Assembly (NCBI RefSeq): GCF_014641635.1
Contig: NZ_BMIC01000001.1
Span: forward strand, 1,184,641 to 1,248,640
Direction: 5' to 3'
Source of the DNA: Aquaticitalea lipolytica
GTDB taxonomy: Bacteria; Bacteroidota; Bacteroidia; Flavobacteriales; Flavobacteriaceae
DNA length: 64,000 nucleotides
The position numbers and the translations under genes were made by a program. A model generated the notes under the pieces. The model did not search any database and was not told the DNA's origin. It saw nothing but the letters and a program-made list of their open reading frames with translations. Shown piece by piece: positions 42,280-51,178 of the stretch. The first letter of the stretch is position 1; each line of letters opens with the position of its first letter.

Positions 42280-44931
42280 TTAGAAGTTGTAACGAACATT
42301 TAAGTTCCAAGTTCTTCCTAAACCAAAGTAACCTTGGTTAGATACATTAATACCATTGTAAGTAGTATCACCTGGATTTGCAACATTAGCAGATCTTAAT
42401 TCAGATAAATATACTTCATCAAAAAGGTTGTTAATGTTAACTCTAAAGTTTAATGAGTTAGACTTATCTTTACCTAAAAGCATTTTGTAAGACATACCAA
42501 AATCAACCAAATCGTAAGCTGGCAGTTCTAAATTTTCTTTACGAGCACTTACATTAGAATATAATTTATCGTATGTTCTCCAATCTGCATCAAACGAAAA
42601 AGCTTCACAAACTCTGTAAACAAAACCTGCACCAGCAGTAAATTGTGCAGCATCACCTACTTTACCACCATCAACATCTTCTCCAACTCTTTCTAAAACA
42701 TTTCTGTCCTCATCTCTTTGTGTAGTAAATACATCTCCTTTGTATTCCCAGTTACCAACTGACACAAAACCTTTAACATCAAAGCCTTCAAATGGTTTAG
42801 CAACAACGTCTAATTCAAGTCCAGTGTGTAATTGCTCAACACCTTCGTTAGTAGTAAACACTTGTGTTCCAGCTAATACAGTAGTACCACCAATAACTTG
42901 ATCAGAAGATAAAATTCTAGAGTTAGTTGTTACTCTATCTTTCCAAGACGTTCTGTAAGCATTTAAGTTAGCAGTAAAATATTGACTTTTAAATGAGTAA
43001 CCAGCTTCTAATCCTAAGATTTTTTCATTTTGCGTTAAAGGGTTAATTTCATTTGTAAAGTTTAAGTAAATATTGTCATGATATGGTTGACGAGAATAGT
43101 AACCAGCATTAACATAAAACTTATTATCATCATTGATTAAATAAGCTGCACCAGCTTTAACGTTATATCCTGTGTTGTTTACTTTTTCAGAATCTTCAAA
43201 TTGTGGTAGGTAATCATATCTATCAAATCTTTGGTGAGATTGAGAAGATACAGCTCCTTGGAAAAATGCAGTTAGGTTATCTGTAGCATACTCAAGTTGA
43301 GCAAAAAGACCACCATAAGAAATACGCTCACTATTATCATAATCAATACGTTGATCTTCTGCCATTGTATTAAAAGTAGCTGTCCAAGGGTTAGCTGCAA
43401 AAGATTCAGTTACCGTGTTAAACACATCAGAACCTGTTGTTTGGTGAGTGTTATCTCTTAATCTTCTACTTTCTGTCCAGCTGTTTAATCCTAAAAAGTT
43501 CTCAACTTGTCTAAAGTGAGTTCCGTAGTAAGTTCTTAAATCTGCTCCAGCATTTAATGTTACTTTTTCAGATAATTTAGTTTCAAAGTTAGAAACTAAA
43601 CCATACCAGCTATGTAAGTTCATTGAAGATCTTATTAAATAAGCTGTACTGTTTCCAAAATTTCCATCTCCACCAGGAACATTGCTATTATTTTGAGCAA
43701 TAGCATCATAATCTATTTGCCCATCTGCAGTTCTGATTCTGGCACTACTTCTACCGTAGTTACCAGTTCCTCCACCACGTCCCCATGATGCATAAAGAAC
43801 AGTTGATAATGAAGAATTGTCATTTATATTCCAGTCCCAGTTTAAGTTAGCAACTGGCTTGTGGTAGAAGTTTCTTCTTTCAGTCATGTACTCACCATTC
43901 AAAGTTCCCCAGTTATTATTAAATCTTCTACCATTAGCTAAATAATCCGAAATACTTTTAGTGAAGTTTTGATCATGCCATTGTGGTGCACCTGTAATTA
44001 AGAAGTTAAAGTTATGATTATCATTAGCTTTGTATCCAACAGAAACAAAATAGTTTTGTCCTTGACCAAAAGTACCATCGTTATATCCATCACCTTGCCA
44101 GTGAGTTAACATTGCAGTAACTCCCCAACCATTTTCTAACATACCAGTACTGTATCCTAATGTAGTTTTAAAGTAATCATCATTAGCTATTCCTGTTTGT
44201 AAAAAACCACCTTGTCTTTTGTCAGTAGCTTTAGTTACAAAGTTAACAGTACCTCCAACAGAAGATATTGCAAGTTTAGAAGATCCTAAACCTCTTTGAA
44301 TTTGGATTGCGTTAGCAATATCAGCCATTCCAGACCAGTTAGACCAGTACATTAAACCATCTTCCATTCCGTTAATTGGTTGGCCATTTAATAAGAAAGC
44401 TGTGTTATCTTGGCCAAAACCACGAACAGCTATTCTAGAATCTCCAAAACCACCTGCTTGTCCTGCAACATATACAGAAGGCGTGTTAACTAAAGTAGCA
44501 GTAATGTCGCTAGTTCCAATTTTTTCTTGAATCTCTTTAGCTTTAATTGTCGATACTGCTATAGGAGTTTGTCTTCCTTCAGCTAAATCGATAACTCCAG
44601 AACCAATAATAACAACTTCATCAAGTGTATTATCAGACAATAATTTAATAGTACCTAAATCTTGGTTACCATTAAAAGCAATAGATTTTGAACCAAAACC
44701 TACATAAGTGATAACAATCACTCCTGAGTTAGACTTAGTAGTTAATGTAAAGTTACCATCAAAATCTGTAGTAGTTCCATTCGTTGTTCCTTTTTCAACA
44801 ACGTTTGCTCCTGGAAGTGGTGCATTCATATCAGAATCCATCACTTTACCTTTTACTGTGCTTTGTGAAAAAGCGACTGTAGTGCATAATAAGACTACAG
44901 CAATAGTTAAGAATTGTGTAATTTTTTTCAT
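42280..44931 (-). CDS. TonB-dependent receptor with CarboxypepD_reg-like domain
   Basis: 883 residues. Signal peptide (about 1-22), carboxypeptidase-regulatory-like domain (about 24-105; VKGKVMDSDMNAPLPGANV, TDFDGNFTL, ITYVGFG), plug (about 115-235; IAVRGFGQDNTAFLLNGQPING) and barrel to the final RYNF. There is no SusD-type partner beside it, so it is not a classical SusCD glycan system. Ligand unknown; it could import an iron complex, a peptide or a carbohydrate. Tyr/Asn-rich loops are typical. Confidence 0.92.
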   Translation of the reverse strand: MKKITQFLTIAVVLLCTTVAFSQSTVKGKVMDSDMNAPLPGANVVEKGTTNGTTTDFDGNFTLTTKSNSGVIVITYVGFGSKSIAFNGNQDLGTIKLLSDNTLDEVVIIGSGVIDLAEGRQTPIAVSTIKAKEIQEKIGTSDITATLVNTPSVYVAGQAGGFGDSRIAVRGFGQDNTAFLLNGQPINGMEDGLMYWSNWSGMADIANAIQIQRGLGSSKLAISSVGGTVNFVTKATDKRQGGFLQTGIANDDYFKTTLGYSTGMLENGWGVTAMLTHWQGDGYNDGTFGQGQNYFVSVGYKANDNHNFNFLITGAPQWHDQNFTKSISDYLANGRRFNNNWGTLNGEYMTERRNFYHKPVANLNWDWNINDNSSLSTVLYASWGRGGGTGNYGRSSARIRTADGQIDYDAIAQNNSNVPGGDGNFGNSTAYLIRSSMNLHSWYGLVSNFETKLSEKVTLNAGADLRTYYGTHFRQVENFLGLNSWTESRRLRDNTHQTTGSDVFNTVTESFAANPWTATFNTMAEDQRIDYDNSERISYGGLFAQLEYATDNLTAFFQGAVSSQSHQRFDRYDYLPQFEDSEKVNNTGYNVKAGAAYLINDDNKFYVNAGYYSRQPYHDNIYLNFTNEINPLTQNEKILGLEAGYSFKSQYFTANLNAYRTSWKDRVTTNSRILSSDQVIGGTTVLAGTQVFTTNEGVEQLHTGLELDVVAKPFEGFDVKGFVSVGNWEYKGDVFTTQRDEDRNVLERVGEDVDGGKVGDAAQFTAGAGFVYRVCEAFSFDADWRTYDKLYSNVSARKENLELPAYDLVDFGMSYKMLLGKDKSNSLNFRVNINNLFDEVYLSELRSANVANPGDTTYNGINVSNQGYFGLGRTWNLNVRYNF

Positions 44932-44965
44932 TTTTAGATTTTAAAATTAGATTTTAAATTTGCGG

Positions 44966-44973
44966 CAAAAATA
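44966..44973 (-). promoter_or_regulatory. Putative -7 box (TATTTTTG) of the TonB receptor
   Basis: Minus-strand TATTTTTG about 35 bases before the ATG at 44931. A small hairpin ATGTTAA/TTAACAT (45003-45009, 45016-45022) lies just upstream of it and could be regulatory. Confidence 0.45.
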
Positions 44974-45094
44974 CATCATTATTACGATAATTTATTACCT
45001 AAATGTTAAGAATTTTTAACATGTTGAAATTACAAAAAATGAAAAATGAAAAAACAATAGAAAATTTAAGCTATAAAAAAGTTTTTAACAAAAT

Positions 45095-46741
45095 TTATGT
45101 TAATTTCTTGTAGTATTCTAATATGTTTTTAGTAGAAGCATCATGTTTTACAATTGTAACATCATTGTTAATTTCGCTTAAAATTGTTGAAGCAAGTTGC
45201 TTGCCTAGCTCAACACCAAACTGATCATAACTAAAAACATTCCATACAACACCTTGAACAAAGATTTTATGTTCGTATAATGCTATAAGCTTCCCTAAAC
45301 TTTCAGGTGTAAGTTTATTTATAAGAATTGTTGTCGTTGGTTTATTACCTTCAAAAACTTTAAAAGGAGTAAGCATTTTTATATTATCATCTGAAACATC
45401 TTGTCGTTTTAATTCTAGAACGACTTCTTCTTCAGATTTTCCATTTAATAAAGCTTCTGTTTGAGCGATAAAATTTGACATTAATTTATCTTGATGCTCT
45501 TTATTGCCATAGAGTGATTTTACAAATCCTATAAAATCTGAAGGAATTAATTTTGTTCCTTGATGAATTAACTGAAAAAAAGCGTGTTGTGAATTTGTTC
45601 CTGGTTCTCCCCAAACAATATTACCTGTCTGGTAATTCACCTTTTTTCCGTTTCTGTCTACACTTTTACCGTTACTCTCCATAATGGCTTGTTGAAGATA
45701 GGTAGCAAACTGATTTAAGTATTGAGAGTAAGGAATAACTGCTTCACTTTCACATTTAAAAAAATTAGCATACCATATACTTAAAAGTGCTAAAATAACA
45801 GGGATATTTGATTCAAATTTTTCATTCTTAAAATGCTCATCCATTTTGTGAGCTCCAGAAAGAAGTTGATCAAAATTTTCAAAACCTACAGATAAACTAA
45901 TTGACAACCCAACAGCACTCCACAATGAAAAACGTCCACCTACCCAATCCCACATTGGAAAAATATTAGCTTCAGCAACCCCAAATGCTTTAACTTTTTC
46001 AATATTAGTAGAAACAGCAACAAAATGTTTCTTGATATCTTGCTCTGAAGCAGATTGTAAAAACCAATCCTTTATAGTTGTCGAATTTGATAATGTTTCT
46101 TGAGTTGTAAAGGTTTTAGAAACTATAACAAATAATGTTGTTTCTGGGTTTAATTTTTTAATAACTTCATTAACATGATCGCCATCAACGTTACTAACAA
46201 AATGAGTCGTTAATTGATTTTTATAATATTGTAATGCATCAACAACCATTGCTGGACCAAGATCAGACCCTCCAATTCCTATATTTACAATATCTGTAAA
46301 TGGCTTGTTAGTATATCCTTTACGGTCTCCACTGATAATATCATTTGAGAAATCTTTAATTTTCTTTTTTACTTCAAAAACTTCTGGAATAACATTAACT
46401 CCATCAATAAAAACTTTTTTGTCTTTTGGACACCTTAATGCTGTATGAGAAACTGCTCGGTTTTCAGTTTTATTAATAATATCTCCGCCAAAATACTTGT
46501 CAATAGCTTCTTTTAATTTTGTTTCGTCAGCTAATTTTAAAAGCAATTCTAGAGTATCTTCAGTAATTCTGTTTTTTGAATAATCAATATAAAAATCTTC
46601 CCATTTTATTGTCATTTGATTTGCTCTATCATTATTTTGAGCAAACCATTGAGACATATGCACATCTTTAACAGCCTCGAAATGCTTATTTAAAAGCTCC
46701 CAAGATGCAGTAGTAGTTGGATTAATTGATTTTAATGACAT
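45095..46741 (-). CDS. pgi: Glucose-6-phosphate isomerase
   Basis: 548 residues. Contains DIVNIGIGGSDLGPAMV (about 148-164), VWGEPGTNSQHAFFQLIHQGT (in parts, about 377-397), FFKCESEAVIPYSQY and VWNVFSYDQFGVELGKQLA (about 496-514) of the PGI family. Glycolysis/gluconeogenesis. Its start codon overlaps the stop of the M23 peptidase gene by one base. Confidence 0.97.
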   Translation of the reverse strand: MSLKSINPTTTASWELLNKHFEAVKDVHMSQWFAQNNDRANQMTIKWEDFYIDYSKNRITEDTLELLLKLADETKLKEAIDKYFGGDIINKTENRAVSHTALRCPKDKKVFIDGVNVIPEVFEVKKKIKDFSNDIISGDRKGYTNKPFTDIVNIGIGGSDLGPAMVVDALQYYKNQLTTHFVSNVDGDHVNEVIKKLNPETTLFVIVSKTFTTQETLSNSTTIKDWFLQSASEQDIKKHFVAVSTNIEKVKAFGVAEANIFPMWDWVGGRFSLWSAVGLSISLSVGFENFDQLLSGAHKMDEHFKNEKFESNIPVILALLSIWYANFFKCESEAVIPYSQYLNQFATYLQQAIMESNGKSVDRNGKKVNYQTGNIVWGEPGTNSQHAFFQLIHQGTKLIPSDFIGFVKSLYGNKEHQDKLMSNFIAQTEALLNGKSEEEVVLELKRQDVSDDNIKMLTPFKVFEGNKPTTTILINKLTPESLGKLIALYEHKIFVQGVVWNVFSYDQFGVELGKQLASTILSEINNDVTIVKHDASTKNILEYYKKLT

Positions 46742-48030
46742 TAATTGGATTGACTAACTAGGTTTTCTTCTTTAGTAGTTATATGCTTTTTCCCCTTTTT
46801 AAAAGGGATTTTATCTAACTGCTCTTTTAAAGGTTGAAAATAAGTTTTATACTCTTCTTTTAATTTATCTGGTATACTCTCGGCTGTTGGAAGTTTTTCT
46901 TTGAAAGGATCTACTTGCTGACCATTTTTCCAAAAACGATAACATACATGCGGACCTCCAGTATTCCCTGTCATTCCTACATACCCAATAACATCTCCTT
47001 GTTTTACATATTGTCCTCTCTTTACTGCTTGTTTACTCATGTGAAGATACTGAGTACTGTAAATATCGTTATGTTTAATTTTTACATATTTTCCGTTACC
47101 TCCTTTTTGTGTTGATTCGGTAACAGTACCATTAGCAGTTGCTAAAATTGGTGTGCCAATTGCTGCTGCAAAATCTGTCCCTTTGTGTGGACGTAAAGCA
47201 TAACCATAATAAGCAATACGACGATTAAGATTATAACGCGATGAAATTCTACTAAATTGAACTGGTGCTTTTAAAAAAGCTCGCTTTAAACTTTTAGCTT
47301 TTTCATCAAAATAAGTTGGTGTTTTTTGTAGACTATCTGTTTTAAAACTAAAGGCATAAAAATCTTCTCCCTTATGTTGAAAATAAGCTGCTTGAATACT
47401 TTCTAATCCAACAGAAATATCTCCTTCAATAAATTTCTCTTTATAAATGATTTTGAATTTATCTCCTTTTTGAACTTTAAAAAAGTTAATGGTCCAAGCA
47501 TAAATATCAGACATATCGTTGATTAACTGATAAGGTAATCCTTGTGCCTCCATAGTTTCAGATAATGAGTTCATTATTACACCTGAAGCTTCTTTTTCAA
47601 TTACTGTTACTGGTTTGCTTTCATTGTAAGTAATTATAGAATCAGCAAATTTTATAACTACATAATCAATACTATTAGGCTGGTAAATAAAACATTCTGG
47701 TGTTTGAAGTGAATCTTTAGAGCATAATAAGGTGTATGGTTTTCCTATTTGAAGTTTACGAATATCAAACGATTCTTTAGCGCTTTCTGCAATATGAAAA
47801 ATTCGTGGATAACCAATACTATTTCTTTCTAAAATAGTACCAAAGCTATCTCCATTTTTTATAGTATCTCTTTTTACCACATAATCATTAAGATTAAAAC
47901 CAAACTCTATTACTTCTTCAGGTTCAACATAGCTCTGTAAATCATCATCTATAATATCTTTTTCATCATTTTTACAAGAAAAAAGACTGATGCAAACTGC
48001 AAGTGCTATTAATATTTTTTTTGAATGCAT
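46741..48030 (-). CDS. M23 peptidoglycan metallopeptidase (lipoprotein)
   Basis: 429 residues. Lipoprotein signal with Cys19 (ISLFSC). A beta-rich region (about 30-280) precedes the LytM/M23 domain: HKGTDFAAAIGTP (His and Asp Zn ligands, about 283-287), YLHMSK and GPHVCYRFWKNG (His ligand, about 365). It cleaves peptide cross-links of peptidoglycan in the periplasm. All Zn-binding residues are present, so it should be active. Directly upstream of pgi, probably co-transcribed. Confidence 0.92.
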   Translation of the reverse strand: MHSKKILIALAVCISLFSCKNDEKDIIDDDLQSYVEPEEVIEFGFNLNDYVVKRDTIKNGDSFGTILERNSIGYPRIFHIAESAKESFDIRKLQIGKPYTLLCSKDSLQTPECFIYQPNSIDYVVIKFADSIITYNESKPVTVIEKEASGVIMNSLSETMEAQGLPYQLINDMSDIYAWTINFFKVQKGDKFKIIYKEKFIEGDISVGLESIQAAYFQHKGEDFYAFSFKTDSLQKTPTYFDEKAKSLKRAFLKAPVQFSRISSRYNLNRRIAYYGYALRPHKGTDFAAAIGTPILATANGTVTESTQKGGNGKYVKIKHNDIYSTQYLHMSKQAVKRGQYVKQGDVIGYVGMTGNTGGPHVCYRFWKNGQQVDPFKEKLPTAESIPDKLKEEYKTYFQPLKEQLDKIPFKKGKKHITTKEENLVSQSN

Positions 48031-48054
48031 TTATGCTTTTTAGTTAGTTTAGTT

Positions 48055-48987
48055 TTAAATATCGTTTCCCCAGTTTTTTAATTCTTCATCTGACCAAAGC
48101 TCTGGGAAAAAAATTCGTCTTTGATATTTTGGATGCATATACTTTTTCCATTCGCTACCTCCTGTAGCTTCTACTTTCTTACTGCCACTTTCAATATAAT
48201 GTTTTGCTGCATTATAATGTGCCATAACCCAAGTTACATTAACTGTATAATCGTAATGCCTCATTGCCTTAACCAAATCTTCGTCTTTTTGGTCTTCTTT
48301 AGGTAACTCCTTAAAACGAGTCCAAAGATTTTTAGTGTTATAGCTTTCCATAAACCTTAAAAACTCATCTTTATAACGATTCTCAAAATTAAGTAAAAGT
48401 GTTGATTTTTTACCTGTTTCGTAATCTTTTCCAGCAGCTTGCCAATACAAGTGCTCAAAAGCGTGCAAATATGGTGTATTTCTGTCAATATTTGCTCTAA
48501 AACGGTAATCAATTAAATTGATTAATTCGGTTGATGCAAATTCTATTAATCTATACTGTGCGCTTTGAAAACCACTAGCTGGAGTAAGAGTATTTCTAAA
48601 CTTCATATATTGCTCAACTTCCATTCCTTCTCTCATAATATTAAAGGATGTTGTGAGCATATCAAAATAACGGCTAATGCGCATAATTTTACTTTCGAAA
48701 AAAACAACATCTAATTGCTGTTTTGTTGATACCTGTTCTATTTCCCAAAGTATCATTTTAAAAATAAGTTCATTAATTTGATGATAGGCTATAAAAACCA
48801 TTTCATCTGGTAATGTGGTACGTTGTATTTGTAAGTTAAGTAATGCGTCAGTTTGTATATAGTCCCAATATGTAATAGGCTTACTGTAGAGTAAGCCTTC
48901 TAAATGAGTGTGAGTATCTTGATTAATGTTATTGTACTTCTTTTGAAGCTCTTCTAATATTGGATCAAAGTTTGGTTGATTAGACAT
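48055..48987 (-). CDS. Tryptophan 2,3-dioxygenase family protein
   Basis: 310 residues from the ATG at 48987; a TTG at 48999 is possible but overlaps less naturally with the upstream gene. Heme dioxygenase family: THTHLEGLLYSKPITYWDY, FIAYHQINELIFKMILWEIE (distal His, about 71), MAHYNAAKHYI and the C-terminal TGGSEWKKYM...RRIFFPELW that matches the substrate-binding TGGS loop. It opens the indole ring of Trp to N-formylkynurenine. Four bases separate it from the DUF3108 gene. Confidence 0.88.
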   Translation of the reverse strand: MSNQPNFDPILEELQKKYNNINQDTHTHLEGLLYSKPITYWDYIQTDALLNLQIQRTTLPDEMVFIAYHQINELIFKMILWEIEQVSTKQQLDVVFFESKIMRISRYFDMLTTSFNIMREGMEVEQYMKFRNTLTPASGFQSAQYRLIEFASTELINLIDYRFRANIDRNTPYLHAFEHLYWQAAGKDYETGKKSTLLLNFENRYKDEFLRFMESYNTKNLWTRFKELPKEDQKDEDLVKAMRHYDYTVNVTWVMAHYNAAKHYIESGSKKVEATGGSEWKKYMHPKYQRRIFFPELWSDEELKNWGNDI

Positions 48988-48991
48988 GTTT

Positions 48992-49771
48992 TTAGTCAAA
49001 TTGTATCTGAAATGAATGTTTTAAGCCTTTAAAAGCTTCCAATTCTGCTCTTAAAGAACCAACAGCTAAATCTGCCTGAACTTTTAAAGGAATCTTATTT
49101 TTATCTGCACTTACCCATAAGGTTAAACTTTCTTCTTCTTTGAATACTCGTCCTGCCATTACATATGGTCTGAATTTTAAGGTTTTTACTTTACCAAATT
49201 CAGTTTTAATTGTTTCTCTACCAAGAAATTTAAGTCTAAAGTTATAGTTTTCTTCATCAAAAAACATATTTAATGAAACTATATCTCCTTCTTTAATTGT
49301 GTCGGTATTATAATTATTACGAAGATAATAAAAGGCTGAGACCATATCTTGCACATTCTTTTCTGTTGAAAATGTGTTTTTGGTATTATGCTTTTTATTA
49401 TTTACAAATGCTTTTTGACTAACCTGATCAAACTCAGTTTCTATATCTTTTGTGTGACCTCCTTCATCAATTTGTCTTATAGATTTATAAGGCAAGCCTG
49501 TATATTTATCAATATAACTTTCGTAATTGTCTTTTACTTTAAAAAACCATTTTATAGCTCCAGTTGTCCAACCTTTACCAACAACATGATAAACTTGTTT
49601 TCCTTTATAAGTTGTTTCTTCAACACTCATAGTGGCATTACCAGCTTTAAGCCATCCACTATAACTCATTCGAAATTTAAACCACTCACCAGATTGATAT
49701 GCTTGCTCTTTTTGAGCAAGAGAAACCTGCATTGTTAAAATAGCCAATATTAAAAGTAGTGTCTTTTTCAT
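48992..49771 (-). CDS. DUF3108 family periplasmic protein
   Basis: 259 residues from the ATG at 49771, which gives the signal peptide MKKTLLLILAILTMQVSLAQ. An ATG at 49804 would put 11 polar residues in front of it and falls inside a predicted leader hairpin, so I reject it. DUF3108 pattern: GEWFKFRMSYSGWLKAGNA near the start, YHVVGKGWTTG, and LTLWVSADKNKIPLKVQADLAVGSLRAEL at the end. Periplasmic, function unknown. Likely co-transcribed with the tryptophan dioxygenase gene. Confidence 0.85.
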   Translation of the reverse strand: MKKTLLLILAILTMQVSLAQKEQAYQSGEWFKFRMSYSGWLKAGNATMSVEETTYKGKQVYHVVGKGWTTGAIKWFFKVKDNYESYIDKYTGLPYKSIRQIDEGGHTKDIETEFDQVSQKAFVNNKKHNTKNTFSTEKNVQDMVSAFYYLRNNYNTDTIKEGDIVSLNMFFDEENYNFRLKFLGRETIKTEFGKVKTLKFRPYVMAGRVFKEEESLTLWVSADKNKIPLKVQADLAVGSLRAELEAFKGLKHSFQIQFD

Positions 49772-49780
49772 CTTTATACT

Positions 49781-49839
49781 GTAATTGTAAATACTTATTT
49801 TCATTCTATTTTTTATCTAATAAATAGATTTACAATTAC
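49781..49839 (-). promoter_or_regulatory. 12-bp inverted repeat in the DUF3108 leader
   Basis: GTAATTGTAAAT (49781-49792) and its exact complement ATTTACAATTAC (49828-49839) are separated by 35 bases. In the minus transcript this lies between the -7 box and the signal-peptide start and could fold into a stem-loop at the 5' end. Confidence 0.4.
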
Positions 49840-49844
49840 TGTTC

Positions 49845-49852
49845 CAAAAATA
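49845..49852 (-). promoter_or_regulatory. Putative -7 box (TATTTTTG) of the DUF3108/tdo unit
   Basis: Minus-strand TATTTTTG fits TAnnTTTG, just upstream of the 12-bp inverted repeat. No clear -33 TTG. Confidence 0.45.
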
Positions 49853-49927
49853 TAAAAATTCTTGAATGTAGCTATATATAAGAGATGATACAGATGTTAA
49901 ATAAATGTTTAATTTTCAATTTATTTG

Positions 49928-51088
49928 TTATAGTGTCCCTCTTTTTTCTTGTTCTCTTTCTATAGACTCAAAAAGTGCTTTAAAATTGCCTGCTCCAAAG
50001 CCTCGTGCTCCCATGCGTTGAATGATTTCAAAAAACAATGTTGGCCTGTCTTCTACTGGTTTTGTGAAAATTTGAAGCAGATAGCCTTCTTCATCTGCAT
50101 CAATCATAATACCTAAACCTTTAAGTGTTTCAATATCTTCTTTCAGAGCATGACTATGTTCTTCTAGTCGCCCTGGAACTGCTCTATAATATTCTTCTGG
50201 TGGAGTTGATAAAAACTCAACACCACGAGATTTTAGTTTTGCTACTGTTGTAATAATATCGTCTGTTGCAACTGCAATATGTTGCACTCCAGAATCTTCA
50301 TAAAAATCTAAATATTCTTCTATTTGAGAACGCTTTGCTGCTTTTGCTGGTTCGTTAATTGGAAACTTGATTCTTCCATTACCATTACTCATTACTTTAC
50401 TCATTAAAGCTGAATATTCAGTATGAATTTGCTTGTCATCAAAAGATAAAAAGTTAACAAAGCCCATTACATCTTCGTACCATTTTACCCAAGTATTCAT
50501 TTGTCCCCAACCAACATTACCAACCATATGATCAATAAACTTTAATCCTGTTGGTTCTGGATTGTAATCACTTTTCCACTCTACAAAACCAGGCATAAAT
50601 GTTCCTTTATAGTTTTTACGCTCTACAAACATATGCACTGTTTCACCATAAGTATAAATTCCTGCTCTAACTATTTCACCAAATTCATCTGTTTCAACTT
50701 TTGGTTCCATATAAGATTTTGCACCTCGTTTGGTAGTTTCTTCATAAGATTTGCGAGCATCATCTACCCAAAGGGCAACCACTTTTACTCCATCGCCATG
50801 TTTAACGATGTGGTCGTTAATAGGCGATTTGCTATTTAATGGTGTTGTTAATACCAATCGTATTTTATCTTGTTTTAGCACATAACTTACCTCATCGCGT
50901 GAGCCTGTTTCTAAACCTTTGTAGGCGTACGATTGAAAACCGAATGCTGTTTTATAAAAATGTGCAGCTTGCTTTGCATTACCTACATAGAACTCTACAT
51001 AATCGGTTCCTAAAAGTGGAAGGAAATCTTGTGCGCCTTCAAATATTTTTTCTAGTCCGTATTCTACTGATTTTATGTCTTTACTCAT
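49928..51088 (-). CDS. hpd: 4-hydroxyphenylpyruvate dioxygenase
   Basis: 386 residues, vicinal-oxygen-chelate fold in two halves. Fe(II) ligands visible: His in LKFIDHMVGNV (about 186), His in SGVQHIAVATDD (about 268) and Glu in TLFFEIIQRMG (about 347). The C-terminal helix GFGAGNFKALFESIEREQ gates the active site. Converts 4-hydroxyphenylpyruvate to homogentisate, the substrate of hmgA just upstream on the same strand. Confidence 0.95.
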   Translation of the reverse strand: MSKDIKSVEYGLEKIFEGAQDFLPLLGTDYVEFYVGNAKQAAHFYKTAFGFQSYAYKGLETGSRDEVSYVLKQDKIRLVLTTPLNSKSPINDHIVKHGDGVKVVALWVDDARKSYEETTKRGAKSYMEPKVETDEFGEIVRAGIYTYGETVHMFVERKNYKGTFMPGFVEWKSDYNPEPTGLKFIDHMVGNVGWGQMNTWVKWYEDVMGFVNFLSFDDKQIHTEYSALMSKVMSNGNGRIKFPINEPAKAAKRSQIEEYLDFYEDSGVQHIAVATDDIITTVAKLKSRGVEFLSTPPEEYYRAVPGRLEEHSHALKEDIETLKGLGIMIDADEEGYLLQIFTKPVEDRPTLFFEIIQRMGARGFGAGNFKALFESIEREQEKRGTL

Positions 51089-51102
51089 ATTGTTTGTTTT
51101 TT

Positions 51103-51172
51103 AGCCCTGATTGAGGCGACATCCTTTTTGTTTTTTTACAAAAAGATATAGCCGAAAGCAGGAAATTGCTTC
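51103..51172 (+). repeat. Dispersed hairpin repeat, copy 2
   Basis: Reads TAGCCCTGATTGAGGCGACATCC in two parts, then an 8-bp hairpin CTTTTTGT/ACAAAAAG (51124-51131, 51138-51145), then GATATAGCCGAAAGCAGG. Block for block it matches the minus strand of 18097-18160, apart from a shorter stem. It lies between hmgA and hpd. Confidence 0.65.
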
Positions 51173-51178
51173 TAATTA

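Noticed and set aside
49772-49804. ATG at 49804 as start of the DUF3108 gene
   Set aside because: It adds 11 polar residues before a perfect signal peptide and lies inside the leader inverted repeat.
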